A stretch of 64,000 nt of DNA from Sphingopyxis sp. (GTDB lineage: Bacteria; Pseudomonadota; Alphaproteobacteria; Sphingomonadales; Sphingomonadaceae): NCBI GenBank assembly GCA_016463225.1, contig JAEMRT010000009.1:20251-84250 (forward strand), in the 5' to 3' direction. The notes below the pieces were generated by a model. That model saw nothing but the letters and a program-made list of their open reading frames with translations. It made no database searches and was not told the DNA's origin. Positions 34,391-45,375 of this stretch are shown here, piece after piece (within the stretch, counting starts at the first letter, position 1; every line of letters starts with the position of its first letter). A program made the position numbers and the translations under genes.

Positions 34391-35428
34391 TCACCCCTCC
34401 GACTTGGCCGCCGCGATCATATCGAGCGCGACATCGACGATCATGTCTTCCTGCCCGCCGACCATCTTGCGGCGGCCGAGCTCGACGAGGATTGCGCGGG
34501 TGTCGAGGCCATGGTCGGCGGCGGCCTTTTCGGCATGGCGTAGGAAGGAGGAATATACCCCGGCATAGCCAAGCGTGAGCGTCTCGCGGTCGACACGCAC
34601 CGGGCGGTCCTGCAAGGGGCGGACCAGATCTTCGGCGGCGTCCATCAGCGCATAGAGGTCGCAGCCATGGTTCCAGCCATGCACATCGGCCGCGGCGATG
34701 AACACTTCGAGCGGGGCGTTGCCCGCCCCGGCCCCCATGCCGGCAAGGCTGGCGTCGACGCGGATCGCGCCGTTCTGGACCGCGACGATGCTGTTCGCGA
34801 CGCCGAGGCTCAGGTTGTGGTGCGCGTGGACGCCGCGCTGGGTCTCGGGTTTTAGCACGCGGTCATAGGCCGCGAGGCGCGCTGCATATTGGTCCATCGT
34901 CATCGCACCGCCGCTGTCGGTGACATAGACGCAGTGCGCGCCATAGCTTTCCATGAGCTTTGCCTGCTGCGCGAGCGGCTCGGGCTCGGACATATGGCTC
35001 ATCATCAGGAACCCCGACACGTCCATCCCCAGATTCCGCGCCGCTTCGATATGTTGCTTTGACACATCGGCCTCGGTGCAATGCGTTGCGATCCGCACCG
35101 AACGCACGCCAAGGTCATAAGCGCGCTTCAGGTCATGTACCGTGCCGATGCCGGGGAGCAGCAAGGTCGTCAGGATGCTGTGTTCGAGCACCTCGGCGAC
35201 CGCGCCGATCCACTCCCAGTCGGTGTGGGCGCCAAAGCCATAGTTGAAGCTCGATCCCTGCAGTCCGTCGCCATGCGCAACCTCGATCGCATCGACCTTC
35301 GCCCGGTCGAGCGCCCTGGCAATCGCCCGCACATGGTCGAGGCCGTACTGGTGGCGGATCGCGTGCATGCCGTCGCGCAGCGTCACGTCCTGAATATAGA
35401 GCTGCGTGATCGTCGGGTCGAAGCTCAT
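34391..35428 (-). CDS. 4-hydroxy-2-oxovalerate aldolase
   Basis: 345 residues from ATG 35428, overlapping the preceding stop (ATGA). HMGL-like TIM barrel: catalytic [12 protein letters not shown] near residue 16, metal-binding [13 protein letters not shown], and the C-terminal communication domain. It splits 4-hydroxy-2-oxovalerate to pyruvate and acetaldehyde and forms a channelling complex with the acetaldehyde dehydrogenase encoded just before it (DmpG/DmpF type; NbaI/MhpE). Last gene of the operon. Confidence 0.96.
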   Translation of the reverse strand: MSFDPTITQLYIQDVTLRDGMHAIRHQYGLDHVRAIARALDRAKVDAIEVAHGDGLQGSSFNYGFGAHTDWEWIGAVAEVLEHSILTTLLLPGIGTVHDLKRAYDLGVRSVRIATHCTEADVSKQHIEAARNLGMDVSGFLMMSHMSEPEPLAQQAKLMESYGAHCVYVTDSGGAMTMDQYAARLAAYDRVLKPETQRGVHAHHNLSLGVANSIVAVQNGAIRVDASLAGMGAGAGNAPLEVFIAAADVHGWNHGCDLYALMDAAEDLVRPLQDRPVRVDRETLTLGYAGVYSSFLRHAEKAAADHGLDTRAILVELGRRKMVGGQEDMIVDVALDMIAAAKSEG

Positions 35429-36350
35429 GCGGCCAGCCTTTGCGCGATCTTCTCGGCGATCCTGAGCGCCGCCGAGGTCATGATGTCGAGGTTGCCCGCA
35501 TAAGCCGGCAGATAATGCGCCGCGCCCTCGACCTCGAGGAACACGCTGACCTTGAGGCCGGTGAAGCTGCCGCCCATTTCGGGGATGCGCAGTGGCGCAT
35601 TGCTGCCGATGCTCTCGAACTGCACCGTCTGCTTGAGCCGGTAGCCGGGAACATAGGTCTGGACCTCGGCCACCATCGCCTCGATGCTTTGCCGGATCGC
35701 CTCGCGGTCGCCGTCGTCGCACAGGCAATAGACGGTATCGCGCATGATCAGCGGCGGTTCGGCGGGGTTGAGCACGATGATCGCCTTGCCGCGCGTCGCG
35801 CCGCCGACTTTCATGATCGCCTCGCTCGTCGTCTCGGTAAACTCGTCGATGTTGGCGCGCGTCCCCGGCCCCGCGCTCTTCGAGGCGATCGAGGCGACGA
35901 TCTCGCCATAATGCACCTTCGCGATACGGTTCACCGCCGCAACGATCGGGATCGTCGCCTGCCCGCCGCAGGTCACCATATTGACGTTGGGAGCATCGAG
36001 GTGGGCATCGCCGTTCACCGGCGGGATCGTATAGGGACCGATCGCCGCCGGTGTCAGGTCGATGACGCGCTTGCCATGTCCGATCAGCACTTCGCTGTGG
36101 CGCTGGTGCGCGCCCGCCGATGTCGCGTCGAAGACGATCGCGATGTCGGCAAAGCCGGGCATTGCAACCAGCCCGTCGAGGCCGTCGGCGGTGATCGGCA
36201 CGCCCAGCCGCGCGGCGCGCTTCAGCCCGTCGCTCTCGGGATCGATACCGACGAAGGCGCCCATTTCGAGCACGTCCGACAGGCGCATGATCTTGATCAT
36301 CAGGTCGGTGCCGATGTTGCCCGATCCGATGATCGCGACCTTGGTCTTGC

Positions 36351-36354
<4 letters not shown>
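35425..36354 (-). CDS. Acetaldehyde dehydrogenase (acylating)
   Basis: 309 residues from ATG 36354. Rossmann motif [14 protein letters not shown] at the start and catalytic Cys at about 129 in [14 protein letters not shown]. It oxidises acetaldehyde with CoA to acetyl-CoA, linked with the aldolase (DmpF/NbaJ/MhpF family). Coupled by ATGA to both neighbours. Confidence 0.96.
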
Positions 36355-38114
<1,760 letters not shown>

Positions 38115-38118
<4 letters not shown>

Positions 38119-38894
38119 GCCGCAGCCCCCGCAATCGTGAAACCAACGCGGCCCAGATGCCCGGCGTCGAGCGAGACCGCCCGCGCCGCGCCGATCGCCG
38201 CCGCAGCGGTCGCGCCGCCGAGCATAATCGTCCAACCGGGCTGCAACGTCAGCCCCGCCGCGCCCGCCAGCCGCGCCGCGGCGACGAGCGAGCGGATCGG
38301 ATCGCCCAGGATCGCCGCGCTCGATCCGGTTTCGACGACAACGTCGTCGACGCGCATCGTCATCGCGACATCGGCAACTTCGGTCGTGGCGGGCAGCCAG
38401 GGACCGACGACAAAGGCCGATGACGAGGCATTGTCAGCGACGACATCGCCGAGCGCGAAGCGAAAATTCTCGTAGCGGCTGTCGATAATCTCCAGCGCCG
38501 CGGCGACCGCATCGACCGCTGCCAACGCCGCGTCGCGCGTTACTTCGCCCGTCAACGGCGCCTTCAGGCGCACCGCGATTTCAGGCTCGACGCGCGGATG
38601 GATGAAGCGCGCGCGCTCGATTGCGCCGCCATTCGCCACCACCATGTCCGACGTCAGCCGCCCCCAGATCTGGTCCTTGAGCCCCATCTGGACCATCTTG
38701 GCCTCGCTGGTGAATCCCATCTTGACCCCAACCAGCGCCGCGCCGCGCGCCAGCCGGTGGTCGATCGCGGCGCGCTGGATCGCATAGGCGTCGGCGAGCG
38801 ACAATTCGCCCTCCTGCCCGGTGATTTGCGCGATCGCTCTCGCCTCGCTGGCGGCGGCGTCGAGCTTTGCGGCGATTGCGGCAATGTCTGCCAT
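38115..38894 (-). CDS. 4-oxalocrotonate decarboxylase
   Basis: 259 residues, MhpD superfamily: [31 protein letters not shown] near the middle, [30 protein letters not shown] and a final [15 protein letters not shown]. The MVQMG ... IWGRLTSDM signature separates decarboxylases (NbaG, DmpH) from hydratases. It converts 4-oxalocrotonate to 2-oxopent-4-enoate. It begins 10 bp after the dehydrogenase and overlaps the deaminase start. Confidence 0.92.
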
Positions 38895-38904
38895 TTATTT
38901 TCCT

Positions 38905-40383
38905 CTACAACTTCACGCAGATATTGGTCGGCTCGGAATAAAAGCCCAGCGAATGTTCTCCGCCCTCGCGCCCGATGCCCGACAGCTTCATGCCGCCGAA
39001 CGGGGTGCGCAAGTCGCGCAGGAACCATTCATTGACCCACACGATGCCCGTTTCCATCTGGGCTGCGACGCGGTGCGCGCGTCCGACGTCGCGCGTCCAG
39101 ATCGCCGCCGCCAGCCCATAAGCGCTGTCGTTCGCCAGTTCGACCGCCTCATCCTCGCGGTCAAAAGGCGCGATGTGACAGACCGGGCCGAAAATCTCCT
39201 CGCGCACGCAGCGCGCATCGGCGTCAAGCCCGGTCAGGATCGTCGGCTGGACAAACGCCCCCTGATCGAGCGCACTCCCGAACGCGGGCACCCCGCCGCC
39301 GGTCACGACCGTCGCCCCCTCATCGCGCGCGAGCTGATAATAGCCGAGCACCTTGTCGCGATGGCCGCGCGAGATCAGCGGCCCCATGTCGGCGCCCGAC
39401 CAGGGATCGCCGATCGTCAGCGCCGCGGCGCGTTCGGCGAGCGCCGCGACGAAGCGATCGAAAATTGGCCGCTCGACATAGACACGCTCGGTGCACAGGC
39501 ACACTTGGCCGCAGTTGGAAAAGACCGACCGCACCGTCCCCGCCACCGCCTCGTCGAAATCGCAATCGGCAAAGACCAGCGCGGCGTTCTTGCCGCCCAG
39601 TTCGAACGAGACCGGCTTCACCCCCGCCGCTGCGACGCGCATGATCGCACCACCCGTCGCAGACTCACCGGTGAAGGTGATGGCGTCGATATCAGGGTTA
39701 GCGGTCAGCCATTCGCCGGTAGAGTCGGCGCCAAAGCCGTGGACGAGGTTGAACACGCCCGGCGGCACCCCCGCCGCATCCATCACCTCAGCCAGCAGCG
39801 TCGCGGTCGATGGGGTTTCCTCGCTGGGCTTCACGACGACGACGTTGCCGCAGGCGAGCGCCGGAGCGACTTTCCAGGTCATCAGCAAGAGCGGCAGGTT
39901 CCACGGCGAAATGATCGCGACGACACCCAGCGGCCGCGCGATGGCGTAATTGATCGCGCTGCGCCCGTCGGGAAGATCGGTGCGGAAGCTCGGCATCGCG
40001 CGCGCTTCGGCCAGCCCGGCAAAGACGCGGAAATTGGCAGCGCCGCGGGGAATATCGATCGTGCGTGCCTGATGCAGCGATTTGCCGGTGTCGGCGATCT
40101 CGGCGGCAGCGAATTCGTCGAAGCGCGCCTCGATCCCTTCGGCGACGCGGACAAGCAGCTTGCACCGCTCGGCCTGCGGCATCGTGCCCCATGGCCCTTT
40201 CAGCGCCTGCCGCGCCGCAGCAACCGCGCGGTCGACCAGCGGCTGGTCGGCCAGCGACACGCGGGCCGCGACCTCGCCCGTGACAGGGTTCACATTGTCG
40301 AATTGCGCACCGGTCGCGACGAAAGCACCATCGACATAGTTCAGGATCTCGCGGTTCGCGAAGGGGTAAGCCATATCGGTCAT
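38905..40383 (-). CDS. 2-aminomuconate 6-semialdehyde dehydrogenase
   Basis: 492 residues, class I aldehyde dehydrogenase: general base Glu261 (FELGGKNAALVF), catalytic Cys about 295 (NCGQVCLCTERVYVERP), NAD-binding PWNLPLLLMTWKVAPALACGN. The C-terminal FGGMKLSGIGREGGEHSLGFYSEPTNICVKL is characteristic of muconate-semialdehyde dehydrogenases (AMSDH, DmpC, NbaE). It oxidises 2-aminomuconate semialdehyde after ACMS decarboxylation. It may start at the ATG three codons later (40374). Confidence 0.95.
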   Translation of the reverse strand: MTDMAYPFANREILNYVDGAFVATGAQFDNVNPVTGEVAARVSLADQPLVDRAVAAARQALKGPWGTMPQAERCKLLVRVAEGIEARFDEFAAAEIADTGKSLHQARTIDIPRGAANFRVFAGLAEARAMPSFRTDLPDGRSAINYAIARPLGVVAIISPWNLPLLLMTWKVAPALACGNVVVVKPSEETPSTATLLAEVMDAAGVPPGVFNLVHGFGADSTGEWLTANPDIDAITFTGESATGGAIMRVAAAGVKPVSFELGGKNAALVFADCDFDEAVAGTVRSVFSNCGQVCLCTERVYVERPIFDRFVAALAERAAALTIGDPWSGADMGPLISRGHRDKVLGYYQLARDEGATVVTGGGVPAFGSALDQGAFVQPTILTGLDADARCVREEIFGPVCHIAPFDREDEAVELANDSAYGLAAAIWTRDVGRAHRVAAQMETGIVWVNEWFLRDLRTPFGGMKLSGIGREGGEHSLGFYSEPTNICVKL

Positions 40384-41210
40384 GCCCCGCCCCCGACCCG
40401 GACATAGCCCGCAGTGTTACTGTGCACCGCGCCGCCCGTCCCGACGTGCCCCGCCATCTGGAGCAGCGAGAGGATGGTGTCGTTGAACTGCACCGGCTGC
40501 TCCAGAAACGCCGAATGACCGGAGTCATTGACCTCGACCAGAAACGATCCCGCGACCTCGGCCTGCACCGTCCGCACCGCCTCGACCGGGAACAAGATGT
40601 CGTCGACGCCGCACAGGAACAGGACCGGAAAGCCCTTGCCGCTGAGGTCCGCGGCGGGCCGCGCGTCGAAACGACCGGTCAGGCTGTGGCGATCGGCGGC
40701 ATTGAAACTTGCGATCTGTGCATAGAGCGCCGCCAGCTCGCGCGGCGCGCAGGCGCCGAGCACGCGGTCGATCTGTCCCATCGTTGCGGTCTTCGCCCGC
40801 GCCGCGTCCATGATCGCCTTGACCGCTTCACTCTCGGCTATGCCGTGCAGGCTGTCGCAGATCGCGAGCGCCGCGACCCGTTCGGGCGCACGGTCCGCGA
40901 AACCGATGCACGTCCCCGCTCCCATCGACTGGCCGACGAGCACGATTTTTTCCTCGCCCAGATGATCGAGCAGCGCGGCAAGGTCATCGACAAAGGCATC
41001 GCGTCCGCGTCCGTCGAGGTCGCGCGACAGGCCGAAACCACGATGATCGAACAGGATGACGCGGTTCGACCGCGCCAGCGCGTCGATCTGGCGATACCAA
41101 ATGGCATGGTTGCCGCCGACGCCGTGCGCCAGCACCACCGCTGGCCCTTGGCCATGCACCTGCCAATAGATTTCGGCGCCAGCGGTCGCCACGACCCCGC
41201 TTTCCATCAT
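40380..41210 (-). CDS. Alpha/beta hydrolase
   Basis: 276 residues. HGVGGNHAIWYRQIDAL oxyanion region, nucleophile Ser in LVGQSMGAGTCIGFA (about 95), Asp in FLCGVDDILFPVEA and His in VNDSGHSAFLEQP. It resembles carboxylesterases and C-C bond hydrolases of meta-cleavage pathways (MhpC type). ATGA overlaps with both neighbours link it firmly to the ring-cleavage operon. Candidate roles are hydrolysis of an extradiol product made by the VOC protein at 42705, or of an ester or amide substrate taken up by the ABC importer. Confidence 0.85.
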   Translation of the reverse strand: MMESGVVATAGAEIYWQVHGQGPAVVLAHGVGGNHAIWYRQIDALARSNRVILFDHRGFGLSRDLDGRGRDAFVDDLAALLDHLGEEKIVLVGQSMGAGTCIGFADRAPERVAALAICDSLHGIAESEAVKAIMDAARAKTATMGQIDRVLGACAPRELAALYAQIASFNAADRHSLTGRFDARPAADLSGKGFPVLFLCGVDDILFPVEAVRTVQAEVAGSFLVEVNDSGHSAFLEQPVQFNDTILSLLQMAGHVGTGGAVHSNTAGYVRVGGGA

Positions 41211-41956
41211 GCAACTCCCATCAATTTGCTGAGCTGGACGACATAGTCGCCGAACGCCGGGTTCTCGCGCGTGACGCTGGGGTCGCGCGGACGCGGCAGG
41301 TCGATGCGCACATCTTCAACGATCGTCCCCGGCCGCTCGGACATCACGAGCACGCGGTCGGACAGCAACACCGCCTCCGATATGCTGTGCGTGACGAGCA
41401 CCACCGTCTTCTGGTCGCGCTGCCAAATGCGCAGCAATTCCATATTGAGCCGGTCGCGCGTCAGCGCGTCGAGCGCGCCAAAGGGTTCGTCCATCAGCAA
41501 GACCTGCGGACCCCGCGCCAGCGCCTGCCCGATCGCGACGCGGTGCCGCATCCCGCCCGACAGCTGGTGCGGATGGCTGGCCTCGAACCCGGTCAGACCC
41601 AGCGTCCCGACCAGATCGGCAAACGCCGCGTCGCTGGGCCGCTGCGCCGCGGGGTCCAGATCGACGCCGAGCAACAGATTGTCGCGCACATTGAGCCAGG
41701 GCAGCAGGTTCGACGTCTGGAAAACAAACCCCATTTCGGGGGCGGGGGCGGTCACTTCGGCGCCGTTGAATGATATGCTGCCGTCCTCGAACGGGGTCAG
41801 CCCGGCGATCAGGCGCAGCAGCGTGCTCTTGCCGCACCCCGAGGGACCAAGCACCGACACAAACTCCGCCGCGCCGATGTCGGCGCTGACGTTGCCGAGC
41901 ACCCGCAGGTCACCGAACGCCTTGCCGACGTCCGCAATCGAAATCACCCCGCTCAT
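41207..41956 (-). CDS. ABC transporter ATP-binding protein (nitrate/sulfonate/taurine type)
   Basis: 249 residues from ATG 41956. Walker A GPSGCGKST near residue 42, signature LSGGMRHRVAIGQAL, Walker B VLLMDEPFGALD, switch His in VLVTHSISEAV. It belongs to the SsuB/TauB group that powers importers of small organic acids. Coupled to the permease gene by ATGA; the importer is completed by the genes at 41953 and 43262. Confidence 0.94.
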   Translation of the reverse strand: MSGVISIADVGKAFGDLRVLGNVSADIGAAEFVSVLGPSGCGKSTLLRLIAGLTPFEDGSISFNGAEVTAPAPEMGFVFQTSNLLPWLNVRDNLLLGVDLDPAAQRPSDAAFADLVGTLGLTGFEASHPHQLSGGMRHRVAIGQALARGPQVLLMDEPFGALDALTRDRLNMELLRIWQRDQKTVVLVTHSISEAVLLSDRVLVMSERPGTIVEDVRIDLPRPRDPSVTRENPAFGDYVVQLSKLMGVA

Positions 41957-42708
41957 GCTGCCCGCCACCAGATGAAGCGTTCCCAATAGGCCACGCCATA
42001 GAAAAGAATGAGCGACATCAAAGTCACCGCGATCAGCGCCGCAAAGGTCAGCGTCGTGTGGCCGGAGCCCGATGCGGTCAGGATCAGATTGCCCAAGCCG
42101 TCGTTCGATCCGACAAATTCGCCCACCACCGCGCCGATGACCGCGAGCGGCATCGCGACCTTGCAGCCGTCGAGAAAGCTGGGCAGCGCCGCGGGCACGC
42201 GCAACCGCCAGAAGCTTTGCATCGGCGAGGCGCGCAGGGCGCGAAAATGCTCCTCCAGATGCGCGGGGGTGCTGGCGAGGCCGCCGAGCGTCGAGATGAT
42301 GATCGGGAAAAAGGCGAACAGGAACGCCATGATCAGTTTCGAGGTCAGCCCATAGCCGAACCACACGACGATCAGCGGCGCCAGCCCGATCTTGGGAATG
42401 CTCTGCAACGCGACGAACAGCGGATAGACGGTGCGTTTCGCGGTGCGCGAGAAAAAGATCAGCGCCGCGATCGGCACCCCGAGCGCCACCGCGATGATAA
42501 AGCCCCAGAACACTTCGGTCAGCGTCACCAGGCTTTGCGCCAGGATCGGCCCGCGCGATTGCCACAGCTCGGCGAGGATCGCGCTCGGCGGCGGCAGCAG
42601 ATAGGACTGCACCCCCGACCAGCGGACACCAAATTCCCAGGCGAAGCCGAGGAACAGGAAAAAGCCCAGGCTGATCGCATGGTCGCGGGTGACGGCGGGT
42701 GCGCTCAT
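41953..42708 (-). CDS. ABC transporter permease (SsuC/TauC type)
   Basis: 251 residues from ATG 42708. Six hydrophobic helices; the coupling EAA-type loop reads HFRALRASPMQSFWRLRVPAALPSFLDGCKVAMPLAVIGAVVGEF, typical of the BPD_transp_1 family. Inner-membrane channel of the importer. Confidence 0.93.
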   Translation of the reverse strand: MSAPAVTRDHAISLGFFLFLGFAWEFGVRWSGVQSYLLPPPSAILAELWQSRGPILAQSLVTLTEVFWGFIIAVALGVPIAALIFFSRTAKRTVYPLFVALQSIPKIGLAPLIVVWFGYGLTSKLIMAFLFAFFPIIISTLGGLASTPAHLEEHFRALRASPMQSFWRLRVPAALPSFLDGCKVAMPLAVIGAVVGEFVGSNDGLGNLILTASGSGHTTLTFAALIAVTLMSLILFYGVAYWERFIWWRAA

Positions 42709-43262
42709 TGCCCGTCGCCCTTGTCGATCAGCGCCTGAATGCGGGCCGGTGGCGGCACCAGAAAATGTTCCAGATGCCAGCGGTCGAATGTCTCGAGCTG
42801 TTTGCCGTCCCACACCGACGGGGTGTAGGGATGGTCGGCGTCGATCCGGGTCATGTCGGTGTAGAATTCGACATTGTTGCCGTCGGGATCGCGGAACACC
42901 AGGAAGCTGTTCGCGCCGGGACCATGTTTGCCGATGCCGCGGTCGATGGTGATGCCGCGCGCGATCAGCATCGCGGCGACCTTTTCCATCTCGTCGAGGG
43001 TTTCGAGGCGATAGGAGAAATGCTCGACCGCCGGAAAATGCCCCTCAGGCGCCGCGCTATGACCGGGCGGCAATTGCAGCAGCGCCAGATCATGATGATC
43101 CTCACCCGCGCGCAGGAACACCATCTGATGGTCGATCCAGTCGGACACCTCAAGGCCCATCACTTCGGTGTAAAAAGCGAGCGAACGGTCGATATCGCGT
43201 ACTTTCAGGACAAGATGCCCCAGTCGTGTCGGTCGCGGGCGATAGGAGGCGGGATCGGTCAT
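42705..43262 (-). CDS. VOC-family protein, candidate extradiol dioxygenase
   Basis: 185 residues; ATG 43262 overlaps the previous TGA by one base, and a GTG one codon earlier is possible. Vicinal oxygen chelate fold with the metal set His16 (LGHLVLKVRDIDRSLAFY), His81 (AVEHFSYRLE) and Glu132 (RDPDGNNVEFYTD), the same 2-His-1-Glu pattern as type I extradiol dioxygenases of one-domain size. It lies between an ABC permease and substrate-binding protein with a hydrolase close by, suggesting it cleaves an imported catechol-like compound. Glyoxalase-like or other activity cannot be excluded. Confidence 0.8.
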   Translation of the reverse strand: MTDPASYRPRPTRLGHLVLKVRDIDRSLAFYTEVMGLEVSDWIDHQMVFLRAGEDHHDLALLQLPPGHSAAPEGHFPAVEHFSYRLETLDEMEKVAAMLIARGITIDRGIGKHGPGANSFLVFRDPDGNNVEFYTDMTRIDADHPYTPSVWDGKQLETFDRWHLEHFLVPPPARIQALIDKGDGQ

Positions 43263-44305
43263 CACGGCTTCCCCATCGGCACGAAGGCATTGGTGAACAG
43301 CGCCGCCGTGGCATCGAAACCCTGGAGCTGGCCGCTTGCCTGAAGATAGGTGACGGTGCGCGCGATTTTTTCGGGGTTCAGGCGGTGCGATCCCCCTTCG
43401 GCTGCCATCAGCGTAGCGGTTTCGCGGATCTGCCGTTCGGTCACCGCTTCATCGAGCAACGGATAATACTTGCGGATGACGGCGAGCGCACCCTTCGGGT
43501 CGCGCGCCGCGTCGGCATAGCCGCGATAAGCGGCCCTCAGGAACGCGCGCACCAGTTCGGGATCTTTTTCGATCAGCGCGTCGCGCGTCGCAAAGCCGCT
43601 GCCGTATACGTCGAGCCCGAAATCGGCGTAGGCGATGCGCCCGATTGTCACGCCCTTGGCCTTCGCCGCCTTGTCGAAGAGCGCCATCGAATTGCCCAGC
43701 CAGCATTCGGCGGCGTCGATGCGTCCCTCGACCAGCGACGACACGACGATCGCTGGATCAAGCTGGATCTGTTCGACGCGCGCCGGATCGACGCCATTGC
43801 CCTTCAGCCAGGCCGGAAGCAGCGCCTGGATCGCCGAGCTTTGCCCGGCGCCGAAGCGTAGCCCCGCCAGGTCGGCGGGCTTGGCAATTTGGTGACGTTC
43901 CTTGACGAAACAGGCGCCCGCAGGCAGCCGCATATTGATGCCGCCGATCATCTTCGCCGCGCCGCCCCTCGACCGGTTCAGCGCGACCGACAGCGGGTCG
44001 ATATAGGCAAATTCGAACATGCCCTGATCGAGCTCATTGGCAGTGCGAATGCCGCCAAAACCGCGCACCGCTTCGACATTCAGCCCGGCCTCGGCGAAAT
44101 AGCCCTTGTCCATCGCGACAAAAATGCCGGCCATGCTGCCCTGCGGCAGCCAGGCCATGTTGAAACGCACGGTGCGTGCATCGGCTTGCTGCGCCGTCCT
44201 GGGCGCGCTGCCGCCAAAGGCGCCCCACAAAGTCAGCGCCGCGATGACAGCGACAACCAGGATCGGCACGAACAGCGAACGGCGGGAAAAAGCAGCCATG
44301 GTCAT
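43262..44305 (-). CDS. ABC transporter substrate-binding protein (NMT1/SsuA-like)
   Basis: 347 residues from ATG 44305. An N-terminal membrane segment (SLFVPILVVAVIAALTLWG) acts as anchor or uncleaved signal. The mature domain opens VRFNMAWLPQGSMAGIFVAMDKGYFAEAGLNVEAVRGFGG, the NMT1/SsuA-like fold that binds aromatic, pyrimidine or sulfonate ligands. It defines uptake specificity, probably for an aromatic acid handled by the surrounding enzymes. ATGA overlap with the upstream FAH gene. Confidence 0.9.
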   Translation of the reverse strand: MTMAAFSRRSLFVPILVVAVIAALTLWGAFGGSAPRTAQQADARTVRFNMAWLPQGSMAGIFVAMDKGYFAEAGLNVEAVRGFGGIRTANELDQGMFEFAYIDPLSVALNRSRGGAAKMIGGINMRLPAGACFVKERHQIAKPADLAGLRFGAGQSSAIQALLPAWLKGNGVDPARVEQIQLDPAIVVSSLVEGRIDAAECWLGNSMALFDKAAKAKGVTIGRIAYADFGLDVYGSGFATRDALIEKDPELVRAFLRAAYRGYADAARDPKGALAVIRKYYPLLDEAVTERQIRETATLMAAEGGSHRLNPEKIARTVTYLQASGQLQGFDATAALFTNAFVPMGKP

Positions 44306-45222
44306 GCGCCTTTCGGCAGGTGCGGCGCCGAAACGGCGTTGCGCAGCGAACCGATGCCATCGACCCACGCGGTCATCACATCGCCGTCCTTCAGAAAGAC
44401 GCCGCGCCCCATGCCGACCCCGGCGGGGGTGCCCGACGCGATCAGGTCGCCCGCGCGCAGCTCAAGGATCGTCGAAAGATAGGCGATCTGTTCGTAGATG
44501 TTGAAAATCATCTCGGACGTGTTCCCGTCCTGCATGACGACTTCGTTGACCTTCAGCCCCAGGCGGATGTCGTGCGGATCGCCAAGGCAATCGCGCGGCA
44601 CGAAGACGGGGCCGAGCGGGGTGAAGCTGTCGAAGCTCTTGCCGCGGAACCAGTCGTGCGAGAAGGGAAAGTCGCTGCGCCGGGTGCGGTCGCGCGCCGA
44701 CACATCGTTGACGATCGTATAGCCCGCGATCAAGTTGTGGGCGTCGCTCACCGGCACATTCTTGCCCGCACGGCCGAGCACGACCCCCAGTTCGACTTCC
44801 CAGTCGGGACGCGAGACCTGCGGCGGGACGACGACCAGCTCGCCCGGTCCGACGACGCTCTCGATCGTCTTGAGGAAGATATAGGGTTCGCTGTCGGCCT
44901 TGGCCGCAAGCTTGGTCTGCATTTCCTCGGCATGTTCGATGAAGTTCGAGGCGGCGGCAAAGATGCGGCGCGGTTCGAACGGGGCGCGCAGCGTCGGCGC
45001 GGGCGAAAGGCCTGCCGGCGCACCGCCCAGCGCGCGTGCTAGCGCAAACAGCGGCTCGCGCCGAGCGTCCCAATCGCGGATGATGGCGGACACGTCGCCA
45101 GCGGCGGCGGCAAAGCCATGCGCGGCGGCGGCATCGTGGAGGTCGTGAAAGGCGTCGCCGACCTGAATCACAGGACGCGGGCCATCGGCGCCGGCGCGGG
45201 TGGCAAGGGCAAACCAGGTCAT
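44302..45222 (-). CDS. Fumarylacetoacetate hydrolase family protein
   Basis: 306 residues from ATG 45222, preceded by GAAAGGA. FAH domain: ASNFIEHAEEMQTK, PDWEVELGVVLGRAGKNVP, YTIVNDVSARDRTRRSDFPFSHDWFRGKSFDSFTPLGPVFVPRD and ELRAGDLIASGTPAGVGMGRG. First enzyme gene of the ABC/VOC/hydrolase block. An in-frame GTG at 45369 adds 49 residues that look like a Tat/lipoprotein leader (RRAVLAAIGAGLALGC), so a longer exported form cannot be fully excluded. Confidence 0.87.
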   Translation of the reverse strand: MTWFALATRAGADGPRPVIQVGDAFHDLHDAAAAHGFAAAAGDVSAIIRDWDARREPLFALARALGGAPAGLSPAPTLRAPFEPRRIFAAASNFIEHAEEMQTKLAAKADSEPYIFLKTIESVVGPGELVVVPPQVSRPDWEVELGVVLGRAGKNVPVSDAHNLIAGYTIVNDVSARDRTRRSDFPFSHDWFRGKSFDSFTPLGPVFVPRDCLGDPHDIRLGLKVNEVVMQDGNTSEMIFNIYEQIAYLSTILELRAGDLIASGTPAGVGMGRGVFLKDGDVMTAWVDGIGSLRNAVSAPHLPKGA

Positions 45223-45375
45223 GTGTCGATCATCCTTTCGAAAATCATGGGCAAAGCCCGATGTGGTGCAGCCGAGCGCCAGCCCGGCGCCGATCGCCGC
45301 CAGCACAGCACGGCGGTCGAGCACCGCTGCGCTGCGGCTATCGAGTAAGGAGGGCGCGGCGCCTCGCACGGCATC

